Source: Acidobacteriaceae bacterium (lineage in GTDB: Bacteria; Acidobacteriota; Terriglobia; Terriglobales; Acidobacteriaceae). Taken from it: a stretch of DNA of 64,000 bases. The stretch covers positions 1-64,000 of the forward strand of contig PKXQ01000151.1 of the NCBI GenBank assembly GCA_003132405.1, written 5' to 3'. Shown here piece after piece: positions 1 to 8,590 of the stretch (the first letter of the stretch is position 1; each line of letters starts with the position of its first letter). Made by a program: the position numbers and the translations under genes. The notes beneath the pieces were generated by a model that did not search any database, was not told where the DNA came from, and saw only the letters and a program-made list of their open reading frames with translations.

Positions 1-75
1 GATGAGCTCGACCAGCGTGAGGCCGGCTTCCCGGCCCCGCCGCGCTTGCTCTCGGTTGTACAAGATCAACTGCAT
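1..75 (-). CDS. Type IV prepilin/pseudopilin, N-terminal fragment (cut by window edge)
   Basis: The minus strand from 75 to 1 stays open for 25 codons and reads MQLILYNREQARRGREAGLT followed by LVELI. This is a class III signal peptide: a charged leader of 19 residues, a Gly before the cleavage site, then a hydrophobic start with Glu at mature position +5 (G^LTLVE). Prepilin peptidase would cleave after that Gly. It lies 24 bases downstream of the secretin gene on the same strand, as expected for a type II secretion or type IV pilus operon. Leu rather than the usual Phe at +1 is a mild variation. The rest lies outside the window, so the pilin subtype cannot be named. Confidence 0.75.
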   Translation of the reverse strand, partial: MQLILYNREQARRGREAGLTLVELI

Positions 76-98
76 AGTTTCACCACTTCGACAGCCGC

Positions 99-2465
99 TC
101 ACTGAATGTGCACGACCGCCTGAGATCCCATCGCGGGGATCGGCTGCTGCTGGCTGTTGCGGACAACCCGTCTCACAATGGCAACCGACGCGTCGCCTGG
201 GGCTTTCGCCTGGAAGGTGAGCACGCACAGCGCGCCCGAGCCAGTAACGCCTTTGGTTCCAGGCGGACGCGAAGCGGCGACAGCGGCGTTGCCTTTTCCG
301 TCATCGCGATGCGCCAGGGCTACGGCCTGTCCGTCTTTCCCCAGGACGTTCGGATTCTGCGGATCGTCGGTGTCCACATTGATAAGGGTCAGCTTTGAGG
401 CGTCATACTGCACGTCCATGGGCACAGCAAAAACGTCGCTTCCGCCGGAAAGATTGACGATCATTTTGAAACTCGAACCCACTTTCTGCGTGGACTGCGG
501 TGGGGTCAGCTGCAGATTCACCGGCGCCGCGGGATTCGCCTGCTGCTGCATGTTGGTCATGGCCTGCTGGGCCGCCGTGGCTGCGGTGGCCGGCGTCGGC
601 GTCGGCGCCGGCGGTGGAGGTACCGGAGCAGCCTGCTGTCCGCCAAAAGCCGGCGTGACGGATTGTGCTGGCGCCTGCATCGCGGCCGCTAACTGCTGCG
701 GCGAGTTAATGGGGCGCAGTTCGATATTGTTTGTCGTGCCCGTATCGATCTGCTGGATATTTTCCGGATCGACTTCTTCGGCACGCACAACGTGGGGGAT
801 CATCAGAAAGATCACCTCGTCGTCGGTGACTTCCTTCTGCTGGGTGCTGAAGAGGTATTTGATGAGCGGAAGCTGCGCCAGACCCGGATAACCGCTGATG
901 GCGAAAGTGGTCTGATGCTGCAGGATGCCGCCCAGCAGATTGGCTTCGCCGTCTCGCAGGCGCACCGTGTGATCCACGGAGCGCTGGGTGATGATGGGCT
1001 CCGTAATGCCGCCGATACTCGAATTGCCGTTGGTGGCCGACACCTCAATCTTGCTTTTCAGCGTGACGTCGCGATCGAAGTGCACGGTCGGCTTGATGGT
1101 CATATTGACGCCGACATCGATGTACTGAAACTGGGTGTTCACCAGCGAGCTGACGATGGCTGTGGCGGCGCCGGTCTGGTAAGAACCGGTGGCGATGGGG
1201 ATGCGTTCGCCGATCTTCAGCGTTGCCTCCTGTCCGTCAGAGGCGCGAATCTGCGGATTCTGAATCACCTTGGTGTCGTTGTCCGCCATCAACGCCGTCG
1301 CCGTAGCTTGCGAAATCGTCACCTGGAAATCGGTCGCATTGAGATTGGCGAGCGTATTCAGGCTGATGCCGTTCGTCGTTGTGGATGTAGTACTTGAGGT
1401 CGTAGTGGTAGTTGAAGTGGTTGACCCGGTGGTACCGATATTCGGCTGCAATTGCACCGAAACGCTGGTCGGTGGATTGATGCCGAGGGTGTGCGATTTG
1501 TCAGTGCTCACCTGCATGACCGCGATTTCAATCATGACCTCAGGCTTCGCCTTGTCGAGGTCGTCCACCAGTTTCTGCGCCAGGGCTACCTGGTCGGGCG
1601 TACCGCGCACTACGATCGCTCCCTGCGAAGGCAACTGCTGAATGCGGCTGACTTCGAGAATGGTGCGCATCGCGTTGACTACGTCCTGCAATTCGGTCGG
1701 CAGGGAAAGATTCGAAAGATAAAAAGTTTTGATGACGTTTTGTTCCAGCTCTTTCCGTTTGGCAGGATTATCTTGCGCGATGAAGATCGTATTGGGCGTC
1801 ACCGGACGCCAAAAGGTTTTGGTCTCGAACGAAATGATCTCGAGCGCCTCTTGCAGCGTAACGTTATTGAGTTCAACGTGCACCTGGCGCGGCGTGTAAT
1901 CGGGATCGAAAAGAACGTTGATGCCGGCGAGCTTGCCAACCGTTTCGTAGATTACGTTCGACTTCTCCGTCACCTTAAGCGTGATGGGCACATTCGAGAT
2001 GGGAGCCAGTTCGACCGGGCCCTGCGCCGAATCCAATCGCCGCCGCAACGCAGTCGGCGGCGCCGCCTGCGGCACTGGAGCCTGCGCATCTTTGATCATC
2101 TGCTGCGTGCGCTTCAATTCCTGCAGCGCGATGAACGACGACGGATCAGTTTCGATTGCCTTCTGGAATTCGAGCATTGCCTCATCAAGTTTGCCGGCAT
2201 CGCGCAAAGTCTGGCCCCTGTGAACGTGCGATGCCCCAGCAAGGAAGCGCGTCCGCTCGAAAGCTGTGCGGTATCTCAGATCTTTCGGCTTGAGGTTATA
2301 GGCCTGCTTGAAATAGTCGAACGCTTGCTCGTAGTTCTGGCGCGCCTCGGCATCGGTGCCTTTGTCGTAAAGCGCCTTGGCCGAATCATGACTTTTCCCA
2401 GAGAGCGGAAGCGCCAAACAGAGCAACACGAGAACCGACAAAGCCGGAGGGATCAGGCGTCTCAT
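99..2465 (-). CDS. Type II/IV secretion secretin with TPR N-terminus and cohesin-like C-terminus
   Basis: The protein has 788 residues. The order is a signal peptide (MRRLIPPALSVLVLLCLALP), TPR-like helices at about 25-130, a secretin/TonB short N-terminal domain (around VIYETVGKLAGINVLFDPDY), N-type ring domains to about 310, and the secretin beta-barrel domain at about 380-570. The barrel domain ends with the usual ...VIFLMIPHVV and carries an unusual Thr/Ser run in its middle. A Pro/Ala-rich linker leads to a final domain at about 660-788 that resembles a cohesin fold (VGSSFKMIVNLSGGSDVFAV, LTINVDTDD-type strands). It should form the outer-membrane pore of a type II secretion or pilus system. 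ATG at 2465 is preferred over TTG at 2468 because GAGG precedes it by 8 bases. A prepilin gene follows. Confidence 0.88.
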   Translation of the reverse strand: MRRLIPPALSVLVLLCLALPLSGKSHDSAKALYDKGTDAEARQNYEQAFDYFKQAYNLKPKDLRYRTAFERTRFLAGASHVHRGQTLRDAGKLDEAMLEFQKAIETDPSSFIALQELKRTQQMIKDAQAPVPQAAPPTALRRRLDSAQGPVELAPISNVPITLKVTEKSNVIYETVGKLAGINVLFDPDYTPRQVHVELNNVTLQEALEIISFETKTFWRPVTPNTIFIAQDNPAKRKELEQNVIKTFYLSNLSLPTELQDVVNAMRTILEVSRIQQLPSQGAIVVRGTPDQVALAQKLVDDLDKAKPEVMIEIAVMQVSTDKSHTLGINPPTSVSVQLQPNIGTTGSTTSTTTTTSSTTSTTTNGISLNTLANLNATDFQVTISQATATALMADNDTKVIQNPQIRASDGQEATLKIGERIPIATGSYQTGAATAIVSSLVNTQFQYIDVGVNMTIKPTVHFDRDVTLKSKIEVSATNGNSSIGGITEPIITQRSVDHTVRLRDGEANLLGGILQHQTTFAISGYPGLAQLPLIKYLFSTQQKEVTDDEVIFLMIPHVVRAEEVDPENIQQIDTGTTNNIELRPINSPQQLAAAMQAPAQSVTPAFGGQQAAPVPPPPAPTPTPATAATAAQQAMTNMQQQANPAAPVNLQLTPPQSTQKVGSSFKMIVNLSGGSDVFAVPMDVQYDASKLTLINVDTDDPQNPNVLGKDGQAVALAHRDDGKGNAAVAASRPPGTKGVTGSGALCVLTFQAKAPGDASVAIVRRVVRNSQQQPIPAMGSQAVVHIQ

Positions 2466-2839
2466 CAAGCAATCCTCATAAAAATTTCCTTCGTCCGGCC
2501 GCGGCGCCGGCCAGACTTATCCCAGCGAGACGCATCGAACCACCCGAAAAACGAACCGGTCAGGCATCTCCGGGGTGGTCACGTGCAAAAAGTACCGGAA
2601 ATTCGGATTATAGCATCGTAACAATGAGCACCCGAAGTGATTGGTAGGTCGATGTTTACACTCATTAGTACAGGTACTGAAGGTCGCCGGTGACAGGTGT
2701 CAGGAAAAACATGAAAAGCAACTCCTGACTCGTCGCGATGTTGAGACGTTGTTTTTCCTGCCTTTCCTAGTTTGCCTTTCCCTTGTCTTTCCTGCGACCT
2801 GCCGTGTTACTTTCTTTTCAGTGTCATCTTTTCAGCACC
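2466..2839. other. Intergenic region between the divergent secretin and smpB genes
   Basis: This is 374 bases between divergent genes and must hold both promoters. Apart from the TATAAT on the minus strand I see only short direct repeats (GGTCGCCGGTGACAGGTGTC area) and no RNA gene. Confidence 0.5.
2607..2612 (-). promoter_or_regulatory. Possible -10 box for the secretin operon
   Basis: The minus strand reads GCTATAAT here, a perfect TATAAT -10 hexamer about 140 bases upstream of the secretin start. No good TTGACA match lies 17 bases further upstream, so this is a weak call. Confidence 0.3.
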
Positions 2840-3370
2840 ATGGCTAAGCAGACTACCCACCAAACCGCGCCCAATCGCGAGAAAAACCCGCGCCGCCAGC
2901 CGACCGCTTCAGGGGAAAAGGATGCCGCCGTAAATAGGAACGCGAGTCACAACTATTTCTTGCTCGAAAAATTCGAGGCTGGTGTCGTGCTCACCGGAAC
3001 CGAGGTAAAATCGGTCCGCACCGGCAAGACCAATCTCAAAGACGCCTACGGCCTAATCAAAGATGGCGAACTGTGGCTGCTTAACTGCCACATCAGCCCG
3101 TATGACTTTGGCAACTACGCCAATCACGCCGCCCTGCGCACGCGCAAGCTTCTGATTCACAAAGAAGAAATTCGAAAACTTATCGGCAAAACGCAGCAGA
3201 AGGGCCTGACTCTGATTCCAACAAGAATGTATTTCAAGAACGGCAGGATCAAAGTCGAACTCGCCCTGGCCAAGGGCAAACAACTGTGGGATAAACGCGA
3301 GACCGAGCGCCGCCGCACCGCCGACAAAGAAGCCCGCGAGGCGATCTCGCGGGGTAGAAAACAGGCATGA
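2840..3370 (+). CDS. smpB: SsrA-binding protein SmpB
   Basis: The protein has 176 residues and binds tmRNA in trans-translation. The conserved core is plain: NYFLLEKFEAGVVLTGTEVK, SVRTGKTNLKDAY, CHISPY, RKLLIHKEEI, GLTLIPTRMYF and KVELALAKGK, followed by the basic WDKRETERRRTADKEAREAI tail. The first 35 or so residues (Lys/Arg/Gln-rich) are a variable extension. The open frame runs further upstream to 2783, but ATG 2840 gives the normal family length. The gene stands alone. The next gene is convergent on the minus strand. Confidence 0.95.
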   Translation: MAKQTTHQTAPNREKNPRRQPTASGEKDAAVNRNASHNYFLLEKFEAGVVLTGTEVKSVRTGKTNLKDAYGLIKDGELWLLNCHISPYDFGNYANHAALRTRKLLIHKEEIRKLIGKTQQKGLTLIPTRMYFKNGRIKVELALAKGKQLWDKRETERRRTADKEAREAISRGRKQA

Positions 3371-3380
3371 CCACAGGCCG

Positions 3381-4061
3381 CTACAGCACGTTAGACACGA
3401 AGTCCACCAAGAAGTGCCCGAACATATTCGCCACCAGATCGCGACGCCATAAATAAAAAGCGGTCAGAATTCCTCCGAGCACGAGCGCGATCAGAATATT
3501 CGCCGCGCCTCCCGTCCAGTGGGCCGCGCTAAAGATCGCGAGTGGGATCGCCCAGGACGCGATTCGCCCAGCGCCCACCGCTCGCAGGCGTTCGATGGCG
3601 TAGCCGCGAAAAAATAATTCTTCTACGATTCCGGCGCGCAGCACCACGACAAACAAAACCCAAACCGGCAACTTGGCGAAGGCCTGCGAAGCGGCACCAT
3701 GGCCGTAGCCAGTCAGCTTCACCATCACCGCCGCGGGCACTATGCACGCAATGGCGATCACTACGCCCCAGGCCAGCGACTTCCACAGCGGAGACGTGCC
3801 GATGCCGATGGAAGTGAGCGGCAGCGCTTCCCTTTTGCGCACGAGCCAGACGAGCAGGCCGGCACTCGCAAACATGCAAGCCTCCCGGGCCAGCGTCAGC
3901 GCAGTTCCGGGCTCAGGCGTGACCGCTCGGAACACCTGTCGAATGATCAGCATGGAGAACAAAGACAGACCCAGCCCGATCCACGTTACGGCCTTGCCGG
4001 CCCCAGACGATGCCAAGACATTCTTCTCCGACGGCGTTTCCACAACTACCGCATCGCTCAT
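3381..4061 (-). CDS. CPBP (Abi/CAAX-type) family intramembrane metalloprotease
   Basis: The protein has 226 residues with about six hydrophobic segments. The three CPBP/ABI motifs are visible: E147-E148-x3-R152 (EELFFRGY), F177-x3-H181 (FSAAH) and H216-x3-D220 (HFLVD). These are the predicted metal ligands and catalytic residues of this Rce1-like membrane protease family. The substrate cannot be predicted, and many members are linked to bacteriocin immunity or protein secretion. ATG 4061 is preferred to the in-frame TTG at 4067. It converges with smpB with an 11-base gap. Confidence 0.87.
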   Translation of the reverse strand: MSDAVVVETPSEKNVLASSGAGKAVTWIGLGLSLFSMLIIRQVFRAVTPEPGTALTLAREACMFASAGLLVWLVRKREALPLTSIGIGTSPLWKSLAWGVVIAIACIVPAAVMVKLTGYGHGAASQAFAKLPVWVLFVVVLRAGIVEELFFRGYAIERLRAVGAGRIASWAIPLAIFSAAHWTGGAANILIALVLGGILTAFYLWRRDLVANMFGHFLVDFVSNVL

Positions 4062-4183
4062 AAACAAGCTTACGAAGCGGGCGACGCAGAAGTTCCCAAA
4101 CCGCAGCCTTCACGGCAAGCAATTCGAAATTCGCAGTGGGCGATGAATTCAACAAAACTTAGAGAATTGTGCTACTGGTTTAG

Positions 4184-4247
4184 ATTGCCCGGCCCGCCGC
4201 TTGGGGGCGGCTATGTGGGGTCGTGGGGTAAGGCCGGGCAATTTTTG
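4184..4247 (+). terminator. Large hairpin with U-tract, orphan terminator or end of a small RNA
   Basis: ATTGCCCGGCC (4184-4194) pairs perfectly with GGCCGGGCAAT (4232-4242) and is followed by TTTTG. The 37-base loop contains a second small GC hairpin. No plus-strand gene ends nearby, since the flanking CPBP gene is on the minus strand. It may therefore close an unannotated short transcript or act in the leader of the ferredoxin gene downstream. Confidence 0.45.
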
Positions 4248-4298
4248 TTTCCAGGATTGCAATTGCTAACTTTATACCCCACCCGACCGAAAACGCTG

Positions 4299-4314
4299 TG
4301 TGACCACGATCACC
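4299..4314 (+). promoter_or_regulatory. CRP/FNR-family operator, distal copy (TGTGA-N6-TCACC)
   Basis: TGTGACCACGATCACC contains a perfect GTGA-N6-TCAC dyad, the half-site spacing used by CRP-type regulators. It lies 113 bases upstream of the ferredoxin ATG and 43 bases (about four helical turns) from a second copy. The binding protein is not identified. Confidence 0.5.
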
Positions 4315-4341
4315 ATTCTTTGTGACTGAGACACCTCCGCC

Positions 4342-4357
4342 TGTGACAAATATCACT
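4342..4357 (+). promoter_or_regulatory. CRP/FNR-family operator, proximal copy (TGTGA-N6-TCACT)
   Basis: TGTGACAAATATCACT matches the E. coli CRP consensus TGTGA-N6-TCACA at nine of ten positions. It lies 70 bases upstream of the ferredoxin start, a usual activator position, and pairs with the copy at 4299-4314. Confidence 0.55.
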
Positions 4358-4426
4358 GCCCCGGCGGACATCCCGCCGTAAGGTAGAAACTGAATTACAC
4401 CACTAACGTTTTCAGGAGAAGCACCC

Positions 4427-4681
4427 ATGGCATACGTGATTACCGACAACTGCGTTAAGGACGAGCTCTGCGTCGAAGTCTGCCCCACCGATTGCATTCA
4501 TCCCAAGAAAGACGAGCCCGAGTTCGAGGCTGCAACCCAGCTTTATATCGATCCCGAAGGCTGCATCGATTGCGGAGCCTGCGTGCCCGCTTGCACCTCC
4601 GATTCGCTGTTCGCGGCGGAAGATCTGCCCGAGGACAAGAGAGAGTTTCTGGAAAAGAACGCCACTTATTTCGGCAAATAG
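4427..4681 (+). CDS. Small ferredoxin with two iron-sulfur cluster motifs
   Basis: The protein has 84 residues and is a cytoplasmic electron carrier. The first cluster set is C9-x5-C15-x3-C19-P-x2-C23 (CVEVCPTDC). The second is C46-x2-C49-x2-C52-x3-C56 (CIDCGACVPAC), where Thr replaces the usual Pro. The sequence resembles the 7Fe/8Fe ferredoxin (FdxA-like) group, but the first Cys spacing is shorter than in the classic 7Fe proteins, so the cluster type is uncertain. AGGAGA lies 10 bases before the ATG. Two CRP/FNR-like operators lie upstream, and similar boxes precede the hydrogenase genes near 30 and 42 kb, so a link to hydrogen oxidation is possible. Confidence 0.88.
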   Translation: MAYVITDNCVKDELCVEVCPTDCIHPKKDEPEFEAATQLYIDPEGCIDCGACVPACTSDSLFAAEDLPEDKREFLEKNATYFGK

Positions 4682-4780
4682 CGCTTTCGCATTGCGCCCA
4701 GGCAAATCAGGCGGCCGGCGCACTCTCGCGTCATATGAGAATGCGCCCGGCCCCCGTCTCCATTCCTTATTCCTCGCCGG

Positions 4781-5608
4781 CTAACGCCCACTGGAATTTG
4801 AAGATGGCGCCAGCGGCGAACCCACCAGATAAGTAATCGGCGTCCCTCCGCCTAAAGCCTCGCCAATCTCCCATCGGTATTCCCTGCCGCTCAGCCGTCC
4901 CACCATCTCACGCAGTTCTTGAGGGGGATAGCTGCGCAGGCACGACACGACCCCATCAAATAACAACGCGAAAGGGACGATCGGAATCAAGTACGTCCAT
5001 AGCAGCCGCGACCACCGAAATGGACGGATCCACGGCGTGCCCACAAACAACATCAATACGAAGCCAAACGTAAGCAGTATGGTCGATAGAGCTCGCCTTG
5101 GCAGTTCAAAAATGCCAATGCCTTTGCCGGCATCGACCGCATTTTGAATGATTGCGCGAGCCTCGTCCGGCGGGAAATGGTGGAAGGAAGTAAACATGGT
5201 TCGCAATCCCTGCAATTCTTCAGGAACCTTCATCGCATCCACTGAAGCGGGATAGAAATTTATGCGATTGCAGGAAGCCGCTTTAACATTTTCGAAGGCG
5301 CGGAGATTGGGATATTTATCGGTCAGTAATATTTGAAGGTCAGGCGCTTTTTGCCGTCCATTCGAAGATGGGGCTCTTCGAGCTTCAAGCTGACGGGCCA
5401 GATCAATCCACGGACCGCCTCCGCCCGAGCACATATCAACAATCGATCGGCTCTCTGTCGCTTTAAGCGTGCGCTCAAGCATAGGAACAATCGGCGCATA
5501 AGCTCGCAAGCAACGGATGCCAAACTGCAGCGCATCCGTAACCCCATCCCGCAGAGACGAGGGGAACCACGCTTGTTCATGGAGTTCGAAAAATTGTATG
5601 CGACGCAT
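4781..5608 (-). CDS. Membrane-anchored class I methyltransferase-like protein
   Basis: The protein has 275 residues. SIVDMCSGGGGPWIDLARQL near residues 55-74 has the form of a SAM-binding motif I (hDxxxGxGxxxxxLA), and ILLTDKYPN and MFTSFHHFPPDEA fit later strands of the Rossmann fold. Two hydrophobic stretches follow (STILLTFGFVLMLFVGTPWI and LLWTYLIPIVPFALLF), so the C-terminal part probably sits in the membrane. The substrate is unknown. The frame extends upstream to 5719, but ATG 5608 (MRRIQFFELHEQ) starts the conserved-looking part, and no convincing ribosome binding site decides it. The gene stands alone. Confidence 0.6.
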   Translation of the reverse strand: MRRIQFFELHEQAWFPSSLRDGVTDALQFGIRCLRAYAPIVPMLERTLKATESRSIVDMCSGGGGPWIDLARQLEARRAPSSNGRQKAPDLQILLTDKYPNLRAFENVKAASCNRINFYPASVDAMKVPEELQGLRTMFTSFHHFPPDEARAIIQNAVDAGKGIGIFELPRRALSTILLTFGFVLMLFVGTPWIRPFRWSRLLWTYLIPIVPFALLFDGVVSCLRSYPPQELREMVGRLSGREYRWEIGEALGGGTPITYLVGSPLAPSSNSSGR

Positions 5609-5705
5609 GGCTTGCTGGCCTGGAATGCCGCGATTATGACTGCAGCTAATCGCTGATCGGCACGCGAGCATAGTAACAGGGCGTTGCGCCCGACAGGTTG
5701 CGAAA

Positions 5706-5806
5706 TGTAGCGCCGGCATCCTTGCCGGCTGTCCCGAGGGCGTCCTCGCCCTCGCCCCTGACGGGCCGGATGCCCGCAGGACAGCCGCCGTGACGGCGGC
5801 GCTACA
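5706..5806. repeat. REP/MITE-like palindromic element with TGTAGCGCCG ends
   Basis: TGTAGCGCCG (5706-5715) is mirrored by CGGCGCTACA ending at 5806. Inside are stacked hairpins: GCCGGC-atcct-tGCCGGC and CGAGGGCG-tcct-CGCCCTCG. The element sits between divergent genes and contains no open frame. It has the form of the small non-coding mobile palindromes common in GC-rich genomes. Confidence 0.65.
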
Positions 5807-5911
5807 ATCACGGGCGCGCGGGATTAAGCCACTGCCCGCTGATCTTTCTTCTTTCTGCCAATCGCGAAATCGTGCATACTCGTCTGCTCCCCCATGGAGG
5901 CCGCGTCGGCC

Positions 5912-8287
5912 ATGCTTTTTCGTATCTGGGTCGTCATCACCCTGTCAGTTACTTCCCTGCTTGCTCCATCTACAGGCTTATACGCGGCCGATACTCCGGC
6001 CGGTCCTAACTCCGATCCGACTTACCAGCAACTTCGTAACTTGACGCTCTCGGGCGAAGCGGTCAGTGTTACTAACTTCGAGTTAAAGCGCGAGGCCGGC
6101 ACTTTCCACCTGCACTCCGGGACCATGTGCTTTGTAACGCCGGTGATGGGCAAGGTTACGGGCGCTGTGTTTGTCGGCGAAGGTCACTTTGTGCTCGATC
6201 CATCCGAGCAATCCGAGCGCAATAATCTAAAGCTGCTAACCAAGGAAGATGAATTCAGCGAGAGCTTCAATCAGGCAGTCTTTCGCTTCACTGATTCGAC
6301 TTATGACGACATCAAAAAAGGTGGGATTTCCGCGTCCGGCGGCTGCGATGCAGGGCTATTAAAAGACAGTCAGAATACGACGCGCCACAAACTGAAGAAT
6401 AACCTTGAGGCTCGCATCCTGGAAGATGTTTTGAGTCCCGAGCCCGGAGGGCTGTTCTATGCCTTCATTCACGGCAAGCACTACGACAGCAAGGAAATTT
6501 ACGAGATCGATCCAAACCACGGCTCCGGCCAAGTCAATTTTCGGACTTATGACGAAAACAAATGGGGACACTGGGCATCGTTCAATATGGCACGCGCACA
6601 TTCGAGAAATTCGATTGGACACCTGACCCGGATCGAGCACCAACAGCTCGACGTTACCTTTGAAAAGAACGGAAGTTTGAAGGGAACAGCAACCACCGAT
6701 TTGGTCGCGCAGCGGAACGGCGTGCGGGTTGTGCCTTTCAACCTCTTCCGGCCTTTACGGGTACAGAGCGTGACCACGAATGGACAGCCTCTCGCCTTCA
6801 TTCAAGAGGACAAGAACGACGACGGCAACTTCGCAGTCATTTTGCCCAAAGCTCTCAGCGCAGGAGAAAAGCTCGCCATCACGACGACCTATGGCGGAAA
6901 AGATGCGGTGAGCAACGAGGGCGGCGGCAACTATTTTCCGATCGCGCGAGAAAATTGGTACCCCAACAGTCCCGGAGCAGAGTTCGGCGAGTACGCGCTC
7001 TATGACATGACGCTGCGCATTCCGAAAGGAATGAAGATGGCGGCCACCGGAGTCCTTGTCTCCGAGAGCAATGAAGGCGGACAAAATGTAACCGTCTGGA
7101 AGAGCGAGAATCCGCAGACCGTGGCCGGCTTCAGCTTCGGCCTCTTCAAAGAAGAGGAGGCGAAGCTTACCAAGCCCGAATACTTCATACAATCCTACGC
7201 CAATGAAAACCCTCCCGACTGGGTCGACGTGATGCGGCGCAGGGGAACTCTCGGATCGATGAGCACGGTTTCGCTGAACAAGAAAGCGCTGGCTGAGGGC
7301 CAACTGGCGGTGGAACTCTACACCGATTATTTCGGCCCTTCTCTCTTCAAACACATGCAGTTGACGCAGCAGACCGCGTGCAACTTTGGCCAGTCGTGGC
7401 CGGAGCTTGTATGGATTCCAATTTGCTACTACTTTGACACCACCGTCCGACATGAGCTTGGACTCGATTGGGGTGACCGCGGATACTGGAAGGTAGTGGC
7501 GCCGCACGAAGTCGCCCATCAATGGTGGGGACACACGGTCGGTTTCGCCTCGGGCCGCGACCAGTGGATGAGTGAGGGCTTCGCCGAGATGTCCGCCTCG
7601 CTCTACATCAGCATGATCGAGAAGAATCCGAAGAAATTTATCGAGTTCTGGAACGACGAACGCGAGTTGCTGCTCGAAAAAGATGCTCAAGGTTTTCGCG
7701 CCATCGACGTCGGTCCACTAACTATGGGATATAGGGCCGATAACTCGCGCACGGGATTCGGAGTAACTCGACGTCTTATCTACCCCAAGGGTGCATATGT
7801 TCTCCACATGATCCGCATGATGATGTGGGACCGCAACACCGGCGACCAGAATTTCAAGGCAGCCATGCAGGACTTCGTCAAGACTTACTCCGGCAAAGCC
7901 GCTACCACCGAAGACTTCAAAGCCATGATGGAAAAACACATGACCAAGGAGGTGGACCTCGACAACAATCATCGCCTCGATTGGTTCTTCGACGAATACG
8001 TCTACGGCACGGCGCTACCCACTTACAAGATCAGTTACACCTTCGATAAAGACGCGAACGGCGATGTGCTCTTCGGTTTCAAAGTCACGCAGTCCGGAGT
8101 GGATGACAAATTTCGGATGATCGTGCCCATCTATCTAGAACTGGCCGACGGCCGCACCGCGTTCGTGGGCCGCACTCATCTGATCGGAAACAGTTCGATC
8201 GATCGCAAAGTTCCACTCAAGGGACTGAAAGACACGCCCAAGCGCGCGATGGTGAACGCCAACGACGATGTGCTGGCTTCGAACTAG
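5912..8287 (+). CDS. Exported M1-family zinc aminopeptidase
   Basis: The protein has 791 residues. A signal peptide (MLFRIWVVITLSVTSLLAPS) precedes an N-terminal beta-rich domain. The gluzincin catalytic motif is complete: HEVAHQWWGH with H532, E533 and H536, and the third zinc ligand E555 in WMSEGFAE. It is predicted to remove N-terminal residues from peptides outside the cytoplasm. I do not see a clear GxMEN motif, so the exopeptidase specificity is less certain. ATG 5912 is chosen because GGAGG (5896-5900) precedes it, while ATG 5894 has no ribosome binding site. The gene appears monocistronic. Confidence 0.88.
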   Translation: MLFRIWVVITLSVTSLLAPSTGLYAADTPAGPNSDPTYQQLRNLTLSGEAVSVTNFELKREAGTFHLHSGTMCFVTPVMGKVTGAVFVGEGHFVLDPSEQSERNNLKLLTKEDEFSESFNQAVFRFTDSTYDDIKKGGISASGGCDAGLLKDSQNTTRHKLKNNLEARILEDVLSPEPGGLFYAFIHGKHYDSKEIYEIDPNHGSGQVNFRTYDENKWGHWASFNMARAHSRNSIGHLTRIEHQQLDVTFEKNGSLKGTATTDLVAQRNGVRVVPFNLFRPLRVQSVTTNGQPLAFIQEDKNDDGNFAVILPKALSAGEKLAITTTYGGKDAVSNEGGGNYFPIARENWYPNSPGAEFGEYALYDMTLRIPKGMKMAATGVLVSESNEGGQNVTVWKSENPQTVAGFSFGLFKEEEAKLTKPEYFIQSYANENPPDWVDVMRRRGTLGSMSTVSLNKKALAEGQLAVELYTDYFGPSLFKHMQLTQQTACNFGQSWPELVWIPICYYFDTTVRHELGLDWGDRGYWKVVAPHEVAHQWWGHTVGFASGRDQWMSEGFAEMSASLYISMIEKNPKKFIEFWNDERELLLEKDAQGFRAIDVGPLTMGYRADNSRTGFGVTRRLIYPKGAYVLHMIRMMMWDRNTGDQNFKAAMQDFVKTYSGKAATTEDFKAMMEKHMTKEVDLDNNHRLDWFFDEYVYGTALPTYKISYTFDKDANGDVLFGFKVTQSGVDDKFRMIVPIYLELADGRTAFVGRTHLIGNSSIDRKVPLKGLKDTPKRAMVNANDDVLASN

Positions 8288-8295
8288 ATTCCTCC

Positions 8296-8468
8296 GTAGT
8301 GGCTCCGTTTGACTCGGCGTTAAAAGGGCACGTCTTCAGCAGGCTGCGGAAAAACTCGGTGTCGGCCCTGATTTTGGGTTGCGCAGCGGTTTACCGCTGC
8401 GATAAATGCCCTGTTTTGAATCCGGCTTTAGCCGCTGAGGGAATGCGTCTTTCAAACTGAGCCACTAC
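8296..8468. repeat. MITE-like element A with terminal inverted repeats and internal twin hairpins
   Basis: GTAGTGGCTC (8296-8305, extended by cGTTTGA) is mirrored by GAGCCACTAC (8459-8468). A nearby inverted pair overlaps the right end: TGCGGAAAAAC (8345-8355) and GTTTTTCCGCA (8480-8490). In the centre are two hairpins, GCAGCGGTTTACCGCTGC and CGGCTTTAGCCG. The central part recurs near 17.1, 24.75 and 61.3 kb. No open frame is present. It fills most of the 303-base gap between the aminopeptidase gene and hisS. Confidence 0.6.
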
Positions 8469-8590
8469 CGATCCCTCAGGTTTTTCCGCAAAACACAATT
8501 CAACGTTACACTAATCATGACTTATGCTTAGAGACAGGCTGGCCTCGCCTCGCTGAAGGGCTGAGCGGATTCGCGAACGACTTACGACCA

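Noticed and set aside
1452-2621. Plus-strand 389-residue open frame
   Set aside because: It is Arg/Leu/Asp-rich antisense sequence of the secretin gene, with no recognisable domain.
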